Origin: Halobacterium wangiae
GTDB taxonomy: Archaea > Halobacteriota > Halobacteria > Halobacteriales > Halobacteriaceae
NCBI RefSeq assembly: GCF_021249345.1
Contig: NZ_CP089588.1
Location: forward strand, 1,302,001 to 1,366,000
Direction of reading: 5' to 3'
DNA length: 64,000 nucleotides
Under the pieces are notes generated by a model, which did not search any database, had not been told where the DNA came from, and saw nothing but the letters and a program-made list of their open reading frames with translations. Position numbers and translations under genes: made by a program. This document shows positions 38,021-46,117 of the stretch, piece by piece. Numbering within the stretch: the stretch's first letter is position 1; every line of letters begins with the position of its first letter.

Positions 38021-38674
38021 TTAGCTACGGTAGAACCACGCGACGGCGACGAGGGAGAACACGAGCAGGCCGCCGAGGAAGAACGTGAGCCCGACCGGGA
38101 GCGCCGCCGCCCCCTGGCTCGCCGCGTCGGCCGCGGTGCGCGCGGGTTCCTGGTTCTCCGCGACGAACCCCGAGACGGTGCTGGTCGTCTGCGCCGCACC
38201 GCCCGCGTCGCCCGTCTCGGTCCCGGGAGCCGACAGCCCGCTCCCGAACAGGCGCTGGACGAGCAGGCTCGCGACGCCGAGCACGCCGACGCCGCCGAGC
38301 AGGCTTGTGAGCGCCGTCTGGACGTTCTCGCCCTCCTCCTCGCTGCCGGCGAACAGGACGACGGGGGCGTCGCAGGGAGCGTAGACGCTCATCTCGCGGC
38401 CCTTCGCGGAGTAGCGCGTGTCGCACTCCTCGATGAGGTCGGCCTCCTGGAGGTTCTGGAGGTGGTACTGGGCGTTCTGGAGCGACGTGTCGACGTCCTC
38501 GACGAGCTCCGACGGCGTGGCGGGGCGGTCGTGGAGGGCGGCGTAGAGACTCCGGGCCGTCCCGGAGGAGAGCGCCGACAACAATCGGTCTGCGTCGTCG
38601 GAGTCGACACCGACCACGCGGGGTTCGCCCTCGGGGTCGGCCGTCTCCGAACGGGAGGGCAGCAGGCCGGACAT
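38021..38674 (-). CDS. ArsR-like HTH protein with membrane helices
   Basis: A 217-residue protein. Residues 25-95 are a winged helix: LLSALSSGTARSLYAALHD, PATPSELVEDVDTSLQNAQYHLQNLQEADLIEE (two parts of the domain, with the recognition helix SLQNAQYHL), and the KGREMSVYAP wing. A hydrophobic stretch near residues 120-140 (LTSLLGGVGVLGVASLLV) and a C-terminal helix (GLTFFLGGLLVFSLVAVAWFY) flank a Ser/Thr/Ala-rich linker. Probably a membrane-attached regulator. ATG 38674 is chosen; GTG two codons earlier is possible. Ends at a T6 run. Confidence 0.78.
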   Translation of the reverse strand: MSGLLPSRSETADPEGEPRVVGVDSDDADRLLSALSSGTARSLYAALHDRPATPSELVEDVDTSLQNAQYHLQNLQEADLIEECDTRYSAKGREMSVYAPCDAPVVLFAGSEEEGENVQTALTSLLGGVGVLGVASLLVQRLFGSGLSAPGTETGDAGGAAQTTSTVSGFVAENQEPARTAADAASQGAAALPVGLTFFLGGLLVFSLVAVAWFYRS

Positions 38675-38781
38675 GACCACCCCTTTGAGGTGGAGTACAA
38701 TGAGTTTTGTCTTGACAGGCGGGCGAACCTTCGGCGACGCGCCGGCGAAACCCCTATTGTCTCGGGGCGGGACCTCAACGT

Positions 38782-38910
38782 ATGGTGGAGTTCGGCCCCG
38801 TGTTCTACGCCCTCGCGGCCGCAGTGCTGCTGTTCGTGTTCTTCATGTTCATGTTTATCCGGCGGACGTTCACCGGGTTCAAGGAGGGCATGGACCAGGG
38901 GAAACGCTAG
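38782..38910 (+). CDS. 42-residue single-helix membrane protein
   Basis: A very short gene: MVEFGPVFYALAAAVLLFVF opens one hydrophobic helix continuing through FMFMFI, then a basic tail RRTFTGFKEGMDQGKR. Such haloarchaeal micro-proteins (DUF7859-like) occur widely; the role is unknown. ATG at 38782 and TAG ending at 38910; this stop overlaps the TAG of the convergent threonine aldolase gene. Length, hydrophobic pattern and clean tail-to-tail fit support it as real. Confidence 0.7.
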   Translation: MVEFGPVFYALAAAVLLFVFFMFMFIRRTFTGFKEGMDQGKR

Positions 38911-39923
38911 CAGGCGCGCTCGACGGCCGCGACGGCGTCGGCAACGTCCGACTCGCTCACGTCGAGGTGGGTACAGAACCGCACCGTGTACTCGCCGAAC
39001 TCCGAGCCCTGCACGCCCTCGTCCTCGCAGCGTTCGATGAACTCGGCCGCGGTGAGCCCCGTCTCCGTGGTGTCGACGAGCACGATGTTCGAGTCTGGGG
39101 TGGGGACGGACAGCCCCTCGACGGCGTCGAGGTCGGCGGCCAGTCGGCGCGCGTTCTCGTGGTCGACGTCGAGTCGGTCGCGGTTCTCCAGTGCGAGCAG
39201 CCCCGGCGCCGCGATGACTCCCGCCTGTCGCATCCCGCCGCCCATCAGTTTCCGCGTGCGGCGAGCGCGCTCAACGAACGCCTCGCTCCCGGCGAGCATC
39301 GAGCCGACGGGTGCGCCCAGCCCCTTCGAGAGGCAGAACATCACCGAGTCTGCCGGCGCGAGGAGTTCCGCGGGGTCGACGTCGAGTGCGGTGGCGGCGT
39401 TGAACACGCGCGCACCGTCGACGTGGACGGGGAGGTCGAGGTCGTGGGCGGCGTCGGCGGCGGCCGCGAGTTCCTCGCCCGGGACCGCGACGCCACCCTT
39501 CGCGTTGTGCGTGTTCTCCAGGCAGAGCAGCCCGGTGCCCGGCCGGTGGAGTTCCTCCTCGACGTAGCCCTCGCGGACCTGCTCGGGGGTCGGACAGCCG
39601 TTCGCGCCGCCGTCGTACGTCCGTACCTGTAGCTGGGAGTGCTGGGCGAACCCGCCGAGTTCGTACTTGTAGACGTGGCTCTCGTGCTCGACGAGTGCCT
39701 CCTGGCCGCGCTCGGTGTGGACGCGCGCGGCGATCTGGTTGCCCATCGTCCCCGTGGGGACGTACAGTGCGGCGTCCATCCCGACGGCGTCGGCGGCGCG
39801 CGCCTCGAGTTCGTTGACGGTCGGGTCCTCGCCGTAGACGTCGTCGCCCACGTCGGCGTCCGCCGCGGCCTGCCGCATCCGTTCGCTGGGCGTCGTCACC
39901 GTGTCGCTGCGGAGGTCTATCAC
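38907..39923 (-). CDS. Low-specificity L-threonine aldolase
   Basis: A 338-residue PLP enzyme that splits threonine or allo-threonine to glycine and acetaldehyde. IDLRSDTVTTPSERM is the conserved N-terminus; DVYGEDPTVNELE, PTGTMGNQIA, ENTHNAKGG, LPVHVDGARVFNAA and the Schiff-base Lys in MFCLSKGLGAPVGS follow. The start is a GTG at 39923; the frame is open for about 1.5 kb further, but that is a shadow of the aminopeptidase gene. It offers a glycine source alongside the serine genes. Confidence 0.93.
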   Translation of the reverse strand: MIDLRSDTVTTPSERMRQAAADADVGDDVYGEDPTVNELEARAADAVGMDAALYVPTGTMGNQIAARVHTERGQEALVEHESHVYKYELGGFAQHSQLQVRTYDGGANGCPTPEQVREGYVEEELHRPGTGLLCLENTHNAKGGVAVPGEELAAAADAAHDLDLPVHVDGARVFNAATALDVDPAELLAPADSVMFCLSKGLGAPVGSMLAGSEAFVERARRTRKLMGGGMRQAGVIAAPGLLALENRDRLDVDHENARRLAADLDAVEGLSVPTPDSNIVLVDTTETGLTAAEFIERCEDEGVQGSEFGEYTVRFCTHLDVSESDVADAVAAVERAC

Positions 39924-40037
39924 GCCACTCTCTGCGCACTGGAGGGACAAAAGTGGGACCGTCGCGGCAGCTCTTTTCCTGTCTGTGACATGTACTGTTC
40001 CGAAAAACCCTTCAGAACCGTTCTGCCACTGTACTCC

Positions 40038-41147
40038 ATGGATCCCCGGATTCGGAGGCACGCGGAGATCATCGTCGACCGAGCCATCGACCTGCAACCC
40101 GACGAGAACGTCGTCGTGAGCATGCCGCCGGTGGCCGAAGACCTCGCCGTCGCGCTGTACGAGCAGATCGGCGAGGTCGGCGCGAACCCGATGATGGTCG
40201 CCCGCGGTGACCGCGGCATCGGCACCGACCGCGCGGCCCGCGCGTACCTCCGGGCAGTAGACGAGGACGACCTCACCGCACCGGAACACCTGCTGAAGCT
40301 GTTCGAGCACGCGGACGCGGCCGTCGTCGCCCGCCCCCACGAGAACGTCACCGAGCAGAGCGACGTCAGCACGGAGAAGGGCGCGGCCTACGGTCGCGCG
40401 TACCGCGAGGTGTTGAACGCCCGCCTCGAGACGAAGTGGTGTCTCACGCAGCACCCCGCGCCCGCCGACGCCCAGCTCGCGGGCATGTCCACGGAGGCCT
40501 ACGAGGACTTCGTCTGGAGCGCCGTCAACAAGGACTGGGACGCCGTCGAGGCCCACCAGGAGCAGATGGTCGAGATCCTCGACCCCGCCGACGAGGTCCA
40601 CATCGTCTCGGGTGAGGAGACGGACGTCACGATGAGCGTGAAGGACATGATCACGCTCAACGACTGCGGGTCGAACAACATCCCCGCGGGCGAGGTGTTC
40701 ACCGCGCCCGTCCCCGACAGCGTCGAGGGCGAGGTGCTCTTCGACAAGCCGGTCTACCACCAGGCCCGCGAGGTCCAGGGCGCGTGGCTGAAGTTCGAGG
40801 GCGGCGAGGTCGTCGACTTCTCCGCCGAGCAGAACGAGGCGGTCCTCGAGGGCATCCTCACCACCGACGAGGGCTCGAACCGTCTCGGCGAACTGGGCAT
40901 CGGGATGAACCGCGACATCGACCGCTTCACGTACAACATGCTGTTCGACGAGAAGATGGGCGACACCGTCCACATGGCGCTGGGCCGTGCGTACCCCGCG
41001 ACGGTCGGCGAGGGCGTCGAGCAGAACGACTCCGCGAAGCACGTCGACATGATCGTGGACATGAGCGAGGACTCGTTCATCGAGGTTGACGGCGAGGTCG
41101 TCCAGCGCGACGGCACGTTCGTGTTCGAGGACGGGTTCGAGGGGTAG
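40038..41147 (+). CDS. M29-family aminopeptidase
   Basis: A 369-residue metallo-aminopeptidase of the AmpS/PepS (M29, thermophilic aminopeptidase) family. Typical features: MDPRIRRHAEIIVDRAIDLQ at the start, the substrate strand GSNNIPAGEVFTAPV, the metal ligands in DKPVYHQAREV, LGELGIGMNRDI and HMALGRAYP, and a final MIVDMSEDSFIEVDGEVV. It removes N-terminal residues from peptides. ATG 40038 is the family start. Confidence 0.92.
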   Translation: MDPRIRRHAEIIVDRAIDLQPDENVVVSMPPVAEDLAVALYEQIGEVGANPMMVARGDRGIGTDRAARAYLRAVDEDDLTAPEHLLKLFEHADAAVVARPHENVTEQSDVSTEKGAAYGRAYREVLNARLETKWCLTQHPAPADAQLAGMSTEAYEDFVWSAVNKDWDAVEAHQEQMVEILDPADEVHIVSGEETDVTMSVKDMITLNDCGSNNIPAGEVFTAPVPDSVEGEVLFDKPVYHQAREVQGAWLKFEGGEVVDFSAEQNEAVLEGILTTDEGSNRLGELGIGMNRDIDRFTYNMLFDEKMGDTVHMALGRAYPATVGEGVEQNDSAKHVDMIVDMSEDSFIEVDGEVVQRDGTFVFEDGFEG

Positions 41148-41461
41148 CGCGGTTCGGAGCGAGCGGGGAGCGAAGTGAACCCCCTCGAAAACGTGAGCGC
41201 CGTCAGCAGCGAACAGTAGCGCGGCCCGACTTCGTCGCGCCGTAGTGCAGTTCTCGCCGTACGTCCGAAACCTGTAGAGCCGTGGTGATTGTCGTACACG
41301 GTTCTCACCCGCGGAAATCTGCCACAAAGGGTTTACTACGACTGTTCGGCGCGAATTCGGCCGAATCCGGTGTTCCATCGCTGTAGCGGCGCTCTCCGAC
41401 CTTGTTATGGTATCACTTGACAAGCGGTAATTTAAGTCAGTGGCGTGTGTACGACTGTCAC
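41148..41461. other. 314-nt intergenic region without a clear gene
   Basis: No frame here looks coding. It holds the TATA box of the zinc-finger gene at its right end and an isolated promoter-like AAAGGGTTTACT around 41325-41337, which would start a transcript near 41360. A CGAATTCGGCCGAATCCGG motif near 41350 has a repeated CGAAT. Nothing more can be said. Confidence 0.3.
41429..41436 (+). promoter_or_regulatory. TATA box of the small zinc-finger gene
   Basis: AATTTAAG lies 26-33 nt before the GTG at 41462 and supports that start. Confidence 0.6.
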
Positions 41462-41611
41462 GTGCCCAAGCTCGATTGCCCGGACTGTGGTCGTGGCATC
41501 GCGATGCACGAACTCGAAACGCGAACCGTCGCCCAGACCACTGGCTTCGAGACGAGCTACCGCTGCCCGTTCTGCCGCACTGACTTCGAGGAAGTCAAGC
41601 AGTTGATGTAG
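41462..41611 (+). CDS. 49-residue two-CxxC zinc-finger protein
   Basis: Starts at GTG 41462 (VPKLDCPDCGRGIAM) and has C6/C9 and C35/C38, one zinc ribbon, with a charged linker. No other motif. Such DUF7838-like micro-proteins occur in many haloarchaea. Leaderless TATA spacing supports the GTG start over an in-frame ATG at 41402, which would add 20 residues out of family. Confidence 0.7.
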   Translation: MPKLDCPDCGRGIAMHELETRTVAQTTGFETSYRCPFCRTDFEEVKQLM

Positions 41612-41704
41612 GACGGGCCCGGTCCGGCTTCGCCCCTTTGCGTAGTCGCTGGCTCTTCACTCGCGTGCCGGTATTGGTCGTGTTGTGCGGAAGCGGACAG
41701 CGTT

Positions 41705-41832
41705 CGCGGCCGAAGCCGCGATTCACTGCGCGAGCGGAGCGAGCGCAGAGGTTTTTAGCGTAGCTTTTTACTTCAACGGGTTTCCTCGCTCGCTCCGCTC
41801 GCTGCGGGAACCCGTCTCGCAAAAAGCTACAC
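41705..41832. repeat. Inverted repeats and two-way T-run terminator beside tRNA-Arg
   Basis: A perfect 10-bp inverted repeat GTAGCTTTTT (41760-41769) with AAAAAGCTAC (41821-41830) encloses a second stem, ACGGGTTT (41776-41783) with GAACCCGT (41808-41815; one mismatch). Each arm carries a T5 run in the outward reading direction, so it can end transcription from the tRNA (minus) and from the zinc-finger gene (plus). Beside it are hairpins CGCGGC-CGAA-GCCGCG (41705-41720) and CTGCGC/GCGCAG (about 41725-41748). Confidence 0.5.
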
Positions 41833-41906
41833 GGGCACGAGGGGATTCGAACCCCCGGCCGTCTGGTTAGAAGCCAGACGCTCTGTCCGAACTGAGCTAC
41901 GTGCCC
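41833..41906 (-). tRNA. tRNA-Arg(UCU)
   Basis: A complete 74-nt cloverleaf on the minus strand. The acceptor stem is GGGCACG/CGTGCCC; the D-arm starts GCTCAGTTCGG; the anticodon arm is GTCTGG-CTTCTAA-CCAGAC with anticodon TCT; and the T-arm is GGGGG-TTCGAAT-CCCCT. No intron and no encoded CCA. It reads AGA and AGG codons. A T5 run follows 3 nt after the 3' end. Confidence 0.95.
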
Positions 41907-41962
41907 TCGGCAACTGGTACAGCGGGCGTCCCTAAAAACCGACTGGATACGTCGCTCCGGGG

Positions 41963-43171
41963 TCAGTCGGCCGGCTGGCCGTCGCCGACGGCCGCGTCGC
42001 TCCCGGGGCGCTCCCAGGCGAAGACGAGACTCCCGGCGACGAGGAAGCAGCCGCCGAGGCCGGCGATGGCGACCAGCGGCGTGGTGGCGTCCGCGACGGC
42101 GCCGGCGAGCGGCTTCAGCGGGAGGCGGGCGAGCGCGTACACCATCGACGCGGCGCTCAGGACGGTCGCGCGGCCGGCCGCACCGGCGTGGTCGTTGACG
42201 TAGCCGCTGGCGATGGGCGCTACCGCCGTGCGCGCGGACTTCATCAGGAAGAAGACGGGGAGGGCGGCGACGGGGAGCAGCAGGGGGACGACGAAGAACG
42301 CGCCGACGAGGCCGGGGACGAGGACCAGCGCCCACTGCGTCGAGAGCAGTTCCTCGACGTCGCCCGCGAAGTAGCTCGTGACGGCGGCGAGGACGGTGAA
42401 GCCGGCGTACAGCGGACCGAGCGCGGTCTCCGAGAGACCAGCAGGACCGGTGGCGATGGGCTGGATGAACTCGTCGGCGGCGTTGACGATCCCGAAGAAC
42501 AGCGCGAGGTAGAGCACGGTCGAGCGCAGCGGTGGGTTCGTCAGCTGCTCCCTGAGCACGGGGGGCGCGTCGAGGACCGTGAACGTCTCGCCGTCCTGCT
42601 GGTGGTTCGTCTCGGGCATCGAGAGGAGGACCGGGATAGAACTGGCCAGCAGCAGGCCGCCCGCGAGGAACGGCAGCCGGGGGTCGTAGCTGTACAGCGC
42701 GCCGGCGGCGAGCATCGTCGCGGCGCTCAGCCACTGGTTGACCGAGCCGCCGCGCCCGCGAACGCGCGTGAACTCGCCCTCGTCGAGTCGTTCCTCGAGC
42801 GTCTCGTACAGCCACGCGTCGCCGCTGCCCGAGCGGAACGCGAGGCCGAGCGCCCACAGCACCCAGAGGACGGCGAACGCGAGGAACGTCTCCGCGACGA
42901 GGAAGCCGAGCACGGAGAGCGCGAGCAGCACCGACCCGACGAGGAGGCTGTTCCGCCGGCCGATGCGGTCGCCGGCGTAGCCGGTCGGCACCTCACCGAC
43001 GACGACGAACGCCGCCGAGATGCTGCCGAGCAGTCCGATCTGCGTGTAGTTCAGCCCGCGGTCGAGCAGGAAGATAGTGAACACGGGCCAGAAGAAGCCG
43101 AACGTCGCAGTCGCCTGGTAGAGGTAGTACTTCAGGATGATCCGCGGCGGCAACCGCTCCCGGCTCAGCAT
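41963..43171 (-). CDS. MFS transporter
   Basis: A 402-residue major facilitator with about 12 helices. The A-motif is GYAGDRIGRRNSLLVG in loop 2-3; the first helix reads YYLYQATATFGFFWPVFTIFL. The GDAWLYETLEERLDEGEFTRVRGRG region (in part) between helices 4 and 5 is typical of a haloarchaeal and actinobacterial MFS group. Substrate unknown. It starts at ATG 43171 and ends just before tRNA-Arg, transcribed toward it. Confidence 0.87.
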   Translation of the reverse strand: MLSRERLPPRIILKYYLYQATATFGFFWPVFTIFLLDRGLNYTQIGLLGSISAAFVVVGEVPTGYAGDRIGRRNSLLVGSVLLALSVLGFLVAETFLAFAVLWVLWALGLAFRSGSGDAWLYETLEERLDEGEFTRVRGRGGSVNQWLSAATMLAAGALYSYDPRLPFLAGGLLLASSIPVLLSMPETNHQQDGETFTVLDAPPVLREQLTNPPLRSTVLYLALFFGIVNAADEFIQPIATGPAGLSETALGPLYAGFTVLAAVTSYFAGDVEELLSTQWALVLVPGLVGAFFVVPLLLPVAALPVFFLMKSARTAVAPIASGYVNDHAGAAGRATVLSAASMVYALARLPLKPLAGAVADATTPLVAIAGLGGCFLVAGSLVFAWERPGSDAAVGDGQPAD

Positions 43172-43370
43172 CGTCGCAGCTCACCGGAGCGGGCTCCTTG
43201 CTGCGGCACGTCCATGCTCGACGCTGTGTGCGACTCGCCCAAAAGGGTTCGCTGACGGAGAAATAAGTTGGGTGGTTGTTACGTTCGCTCGTCCCGGGAT
43301 TCGCACGGCCGGCAGGTCGCGAGCGACTACATCGAAGCACACAGGTAGCGGGCGCTACTGCCCTCGGACA

Positions 43371-43916
43371 ATGAGAGTCATCGGGACCGTGGGGATGCCG
43401 GGCAGCGGCAAGAGCGAGGCTGCCACCGTCGCCGAGGAACTCGGCGTGCCGGTCCTCGTCATGGGCGACGTCATCCGGCAGGAGTGCCGGGACCGGGGGC
43501 TGGACCCCGCCCAGCACCACGGCCGCATCGCGCAGGCGCTCCGCGAGGAGAACGGGCCGGCAGCCATCGCCGAGCGCTCGCTCCCCGTCCTCGAGGAGTA
43601 CCTCGAAGACAGCGACGTCGTGCTCGTCGACGGCATCCGGTCGGCCGTGGAGGTCGAGCGCTTCCGGGAGGCGTTCGGCGAGGAGTTCACGCTCGTCCAC
43701 GTCTCGGCCCCCTACGAGGTGCGCAGAGGTCGCATCGAGAACCGGGGCCGTCCGGGTGACACCGACGGCGAGAGCCTCGCCGCCCGCGAGGAGCGCGAGC
43801 GCGGGTTCGGGATGGACGAGGCCATCGAGCGAGCGGACGTCGAGATCGAGAACACGGACTCCCTGGCGGCGTTCCACGAGACGGTCGCCGACCTGCTCGT
43901 GGGTGAGACGGCGTGA
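43371..43916 (+). CDS. UPF0200 P-loop kinase-like protein
   Basis: A 181-residue nucleotide-binding protein, MRVIGTVGMPGSGKSEAATVAEEL carrying Walker A (GMPGSGKS). VLVMGDVIRQECRDRG and VVLVDGIRSAVEVERFR match the UPF0200 family, which is often annotated as dephospho-CoA kinase-like because of fold, but the archaeal role is not settled. It overlaps the UPF0201 gene by 4 nt (GTGA), as commonly seen in euryarchaea. Confidence 0.87.
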   Translation: MRVIGTVGMPGSGKSEAATVAEELGVPVLVMGDVIRQECRDRGLDPAQHHGRIAQALREENGPAAIAERSLPVLEEYLEDSDVVLVDGIRSAVEVERFREAFGEEFTLVHVSAPYEVRRGRIENRGRPGDTDGESLAAREERERGFGMDEAIERADVEIENTDSLAAFHETVADLLVGETA

Positions 43917-44332
43917 GCGACGTCGTCTACAGCGTGGACGTCCGCGTGACCGCGCCGGTCAACCCGACGGAGGTCACCGACCGCGTCGCCGACGCAGTGA
44001 CGAACCTCTTCCCGACGGCGGACGTCGAACAAGAGAGCAGTCGCGTGGTCGCCGAGGGCCACTCGGTCGAGGCGTTCCGCGACCGCCTCTTCGAACAGCA
44101 GATCCTCGACACAGCGCGCCAGCAGTTCTACGCGAACGTGACCAGCGAGGGGTTCAGCTTCGACCTGAAGAAGCAGGCGGCGTTCAACGGGACGGTGAAC
44201 TTCGCCGTCGGAAATCCGGACGAACTCGGCGACATCCACGTCGAGGTGACCGTCCACGAACCCGACGTCGAGTCGTTCGTCGACTACTTCGCGCCCGAGA
44301 CCGAGGAGGGCGAACCGGTCGACGGCACGTAG
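43913..44332 (+). CDS. UPF0201 family protein (predicted RNA-binding)
   Basis: A 139-residue protein. VDVRVTAPVNPTEVTDRVADAVTNLFP and FRDRLFEQQILDTARQQFY (parts of one domain) match UPF0201, which has an L5/RNA-binding-like fold and is thought to act in RNA metabolism. It starts at a GTG overlapping the UPF0200 stop by 4 nt, so the pair is coupled. Confidence 0.85.
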   Translation: MSDVVYSVDVRVTAPVNPTEVTDRVADAVTNLFPTADVEQESSRVVAEGHSVEAFRDRLFEQQILDTARQQFYANVTSEGFSFDLKKQAAFNGTVNFAVGNPDELGDIHVEVTVHEPDVESFVDYFAPETEEGEPVDGT

Positions 44333-44344
44333 GCAGTTCTTCTC

Positions 44345-45529
44345 TCAGTTCCGCTCGCGGAGCAGCGACCGGTCGACGGCCGCGACGTCGTCGAGGCCAC
44401 AGAGCCCGAGCGTCAGGTCGAGGTCCGCGAGCAGGTTCGCACAGACCTCCTCGACGCCGTCCGCGCCCTCCAGCGCGAGACCGTAGGCGTAGGGGCGCCC
44501 GAACAGGACGGCGTCCGCGCCGAGTGCCAGCGCGACGAGCACGTCCGCCCCGCGCCGGATCCCGGAGTCGAACAGCACGGGCACCTCGTCGCCGACTGCC
44601 GCGACGACCTCGGGGAGCATCTCGAGGGCTGGCACGGCGTTGTCGACCTGCCGGCCGCCGTGGTTGGAGACGACGACGGAGTCCGCGCCGGCGTCCACCG
44701 CCGCCCGGGCGTCGTCGGGGTGGAGGACGCCCTTCGGGACGACCGGGAGGTCAGTCTGCTCGCAGAGGCCGGCGAGGTCGTCCCACGTCAGGCTGGGGTT
44801 GCCGAACACGTCGACGAACTCCTTGATGGCGACGAGTTCGTTCTCCTCGGGCGGGGTCGAGAGCCGGTCGCGGAACGCGGGGTCATCGAGGTAGTTCGCG
44901 ATGCCCTCGCCGTCGAGGAACGGGAGGTAGGCGCCGTCGACGTCGCGCTCGCGCCAGGAGAGCAGGGGCGTGTCGAGCGTGACGACGAGCGCGTCGTAGC
45001 CCGCCTCCTCGGCCCGGGAGACGAAGGAGTCCGCGACGTCCTGGTCGGCGCTCCAGTACAGCTGGAACCACTTCGGCGCGTCGCCCAGTTCCTCGGCGAG
45101 TTCCTCGAGGGTCGTGTCGGAGGCTGAACTCACGACCAGCGGGAGGCCCAGTTCCTTGGCTGCTCTCGCCGTCCCCCGCTCGCCGTCCTCGTGGAGGATG
45201 GACTGCACGCCGATGGGCGCGAGCAGGACGGGCGCGTCGTAGCTGTCCCCGAACAGTTCGACCGAGAGGTCGCGTTCGCCGACGTCTCGGAGCATTCGGG
45301 GGACGAGGCGATACGCCTCGAAGGCGGCGTCGTTGGCGCGCTTGGTGCGCTCGGCGCCCGCCGCGCCCGCGACGTAGCCGTAGGCGTCCTCGTCGAGCGT
45401 CTCCAGCGCGCGTGCCTCCAGTTCCTCGAAGCCGACGGGGAGGTCGGGCGTGATCCCCGCCATCCCCTGCATGTAGACGTCGACCTGCCGGCTCGGGCCG
45501 GGCTGGTCGGGTGTGCCATCGTCTGCCAT
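44345..45529 (-). CDS. FMN-dependent alpha-hydroxy acid oxidase (lactate 2-monooxygenase type)
   Basis: A 394-residue FMN enzyme with a TIM barrel. AYGYVAGAAGAERTKRAND is the substrate entry motif, LLAPIGVQSILHEDGE the FMN strand, YDALVVTLDTPLLSWRERD the barrel's middle, VVSNHGGRQVDNAVPALEML contains the catalytic His, and LFDSGIRRGADVLVALALGADAV (shown in parts) the FMN phosphate site. It oxidises lactate, glycolate or a similar acid. The ATG at 45529 is preferred to one at 45559. Confidence 0.9.
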   Translation of the reverse strand: MADDGTPDQPGPSRQVDVYMQGMAGITPDLPVGFEELEARALETLDEDAYGYVAGAAGAERTKRANDAAFEAYRLVPRMLRDVGERDLSVELFGDSYDAPVLLAPIGVQSILHEDGERGTARAAKELGLPLVVSSASDTTLEELAEELGDAPKWFQLYWSADQDVADSFVSRAEEAGYDALVVTLDTPLLSWRERDVDGAYLPFLDGEGIANYLDDPAFRDRLSTPPEENELVAIKEFVDVFGNPSLTWDDLAGLCEQTDLPVVPKGVLHPDDARAAVDAGADSVVVSNHGGRQVDNAVPALEMLPEVVAAVGDEVPVLFDSGIRRGADVLVALALGADAVLFGRPYAYGLALEGADGVEEVCANLLADLDLTLGLCGLDDVAAVDRSLLRERN

Positions 45530-45559
45530 ACAGTGGGTGTCGCCACCTCCACACTTCAA

Positions 45560-46117
45560 TCACACGAGCAGTTCGACGACCCCGAACAGGACGAGCACGC
45601 CGAGCACGTCGCAGACGTTCGTGACGACGGGGATCACCACGTCGTCGGGGTCGAGTTCGAAGCGGTAGGCGGCGTACGTCGCGGCGACGGTGACGACGAC
45701 GGCGAGGACCGCGAGCGCGGCCCCCGAGAGGGAGGCGACGACGACCACTGTGCCGACCCCGAGGTCGGCGCCCTGCGTCAGGGTGGCGAGCGCCCACGCG
45801 CCGACGCCGACGACGGGGAACAGCGTGAGCGCGAGCGCGACGGTGGCGACGGCGTTGCCCGCCAACTGGTCGTCGGTCGGGTCGAACGAGAGCGTCCCGA
45901 GGTGGAACGCCGTCGAGAGCCGCGAGGCGAGGATGCTCCCGAGGTTGCCCGCGGTGCCGATGGTGACCGGGACGAGCACCAGCAGCGAGGGGTTGGCGAG
46001 CAGCGTCGCCTCGAAGGAGCCGAGCACGAGCCCGCTGCCGACCTCGACGACCGTCAGCGCGAGCAACACGGGCAGCGTGGCCCGCGTGATGGCCGCGACG
46101 CTCCACTCTCGGCGCAC
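45560..46117 (-). CDS. MgtE/SLC41-type cation transporter, half-protein B
   Basis: A 185-residue membrane protein of about five helices, equal to one MgtE membrane domain. LVPVTIGTAGNLGSILASRLSTAFHLG is its version of the family signature (shown as one family motif: GN, ASRLST and HLG). The start is a GTG directly after the TGA of the upstream half (46118), with no gap. It has no N-terminal CBS or MgtE-N domain. Pairs with the next gene. Confidence 0.8.
   Translation of the reverse strand: MRREWSVAAITRATLPVLLALTVVEVGSGLVLGSFEATLLANPSLLVLVPVTIGTAGNLGSILASRLSTAFHLGTLSFDPTDDQLAGNAVATVALALTLFPVVGVGAWALATLTQGADLGVGTVVVVASLSGAALAVLAVVVTVAATYAAYRFELDPDDVVIPVVTNVCDVLGVLVLFGVVELLV

Noticed and set aside
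39924-41423. Upstream extension of the threonine aldolase frame to 838 residues
   Set aside because: The extra part is antisense to the M29 aminopeptidase gene and has no family match; IDLRSDTVTTP is the normal enzyme start.
43371-43916. Naming the UPF0200 gene coaE (dephospho-CoA kinase)
   Set aside because: Only the P-loop kinase fold is evident; archaeal dephospho-CoA kinase is known from a different family, so the name would overreach.
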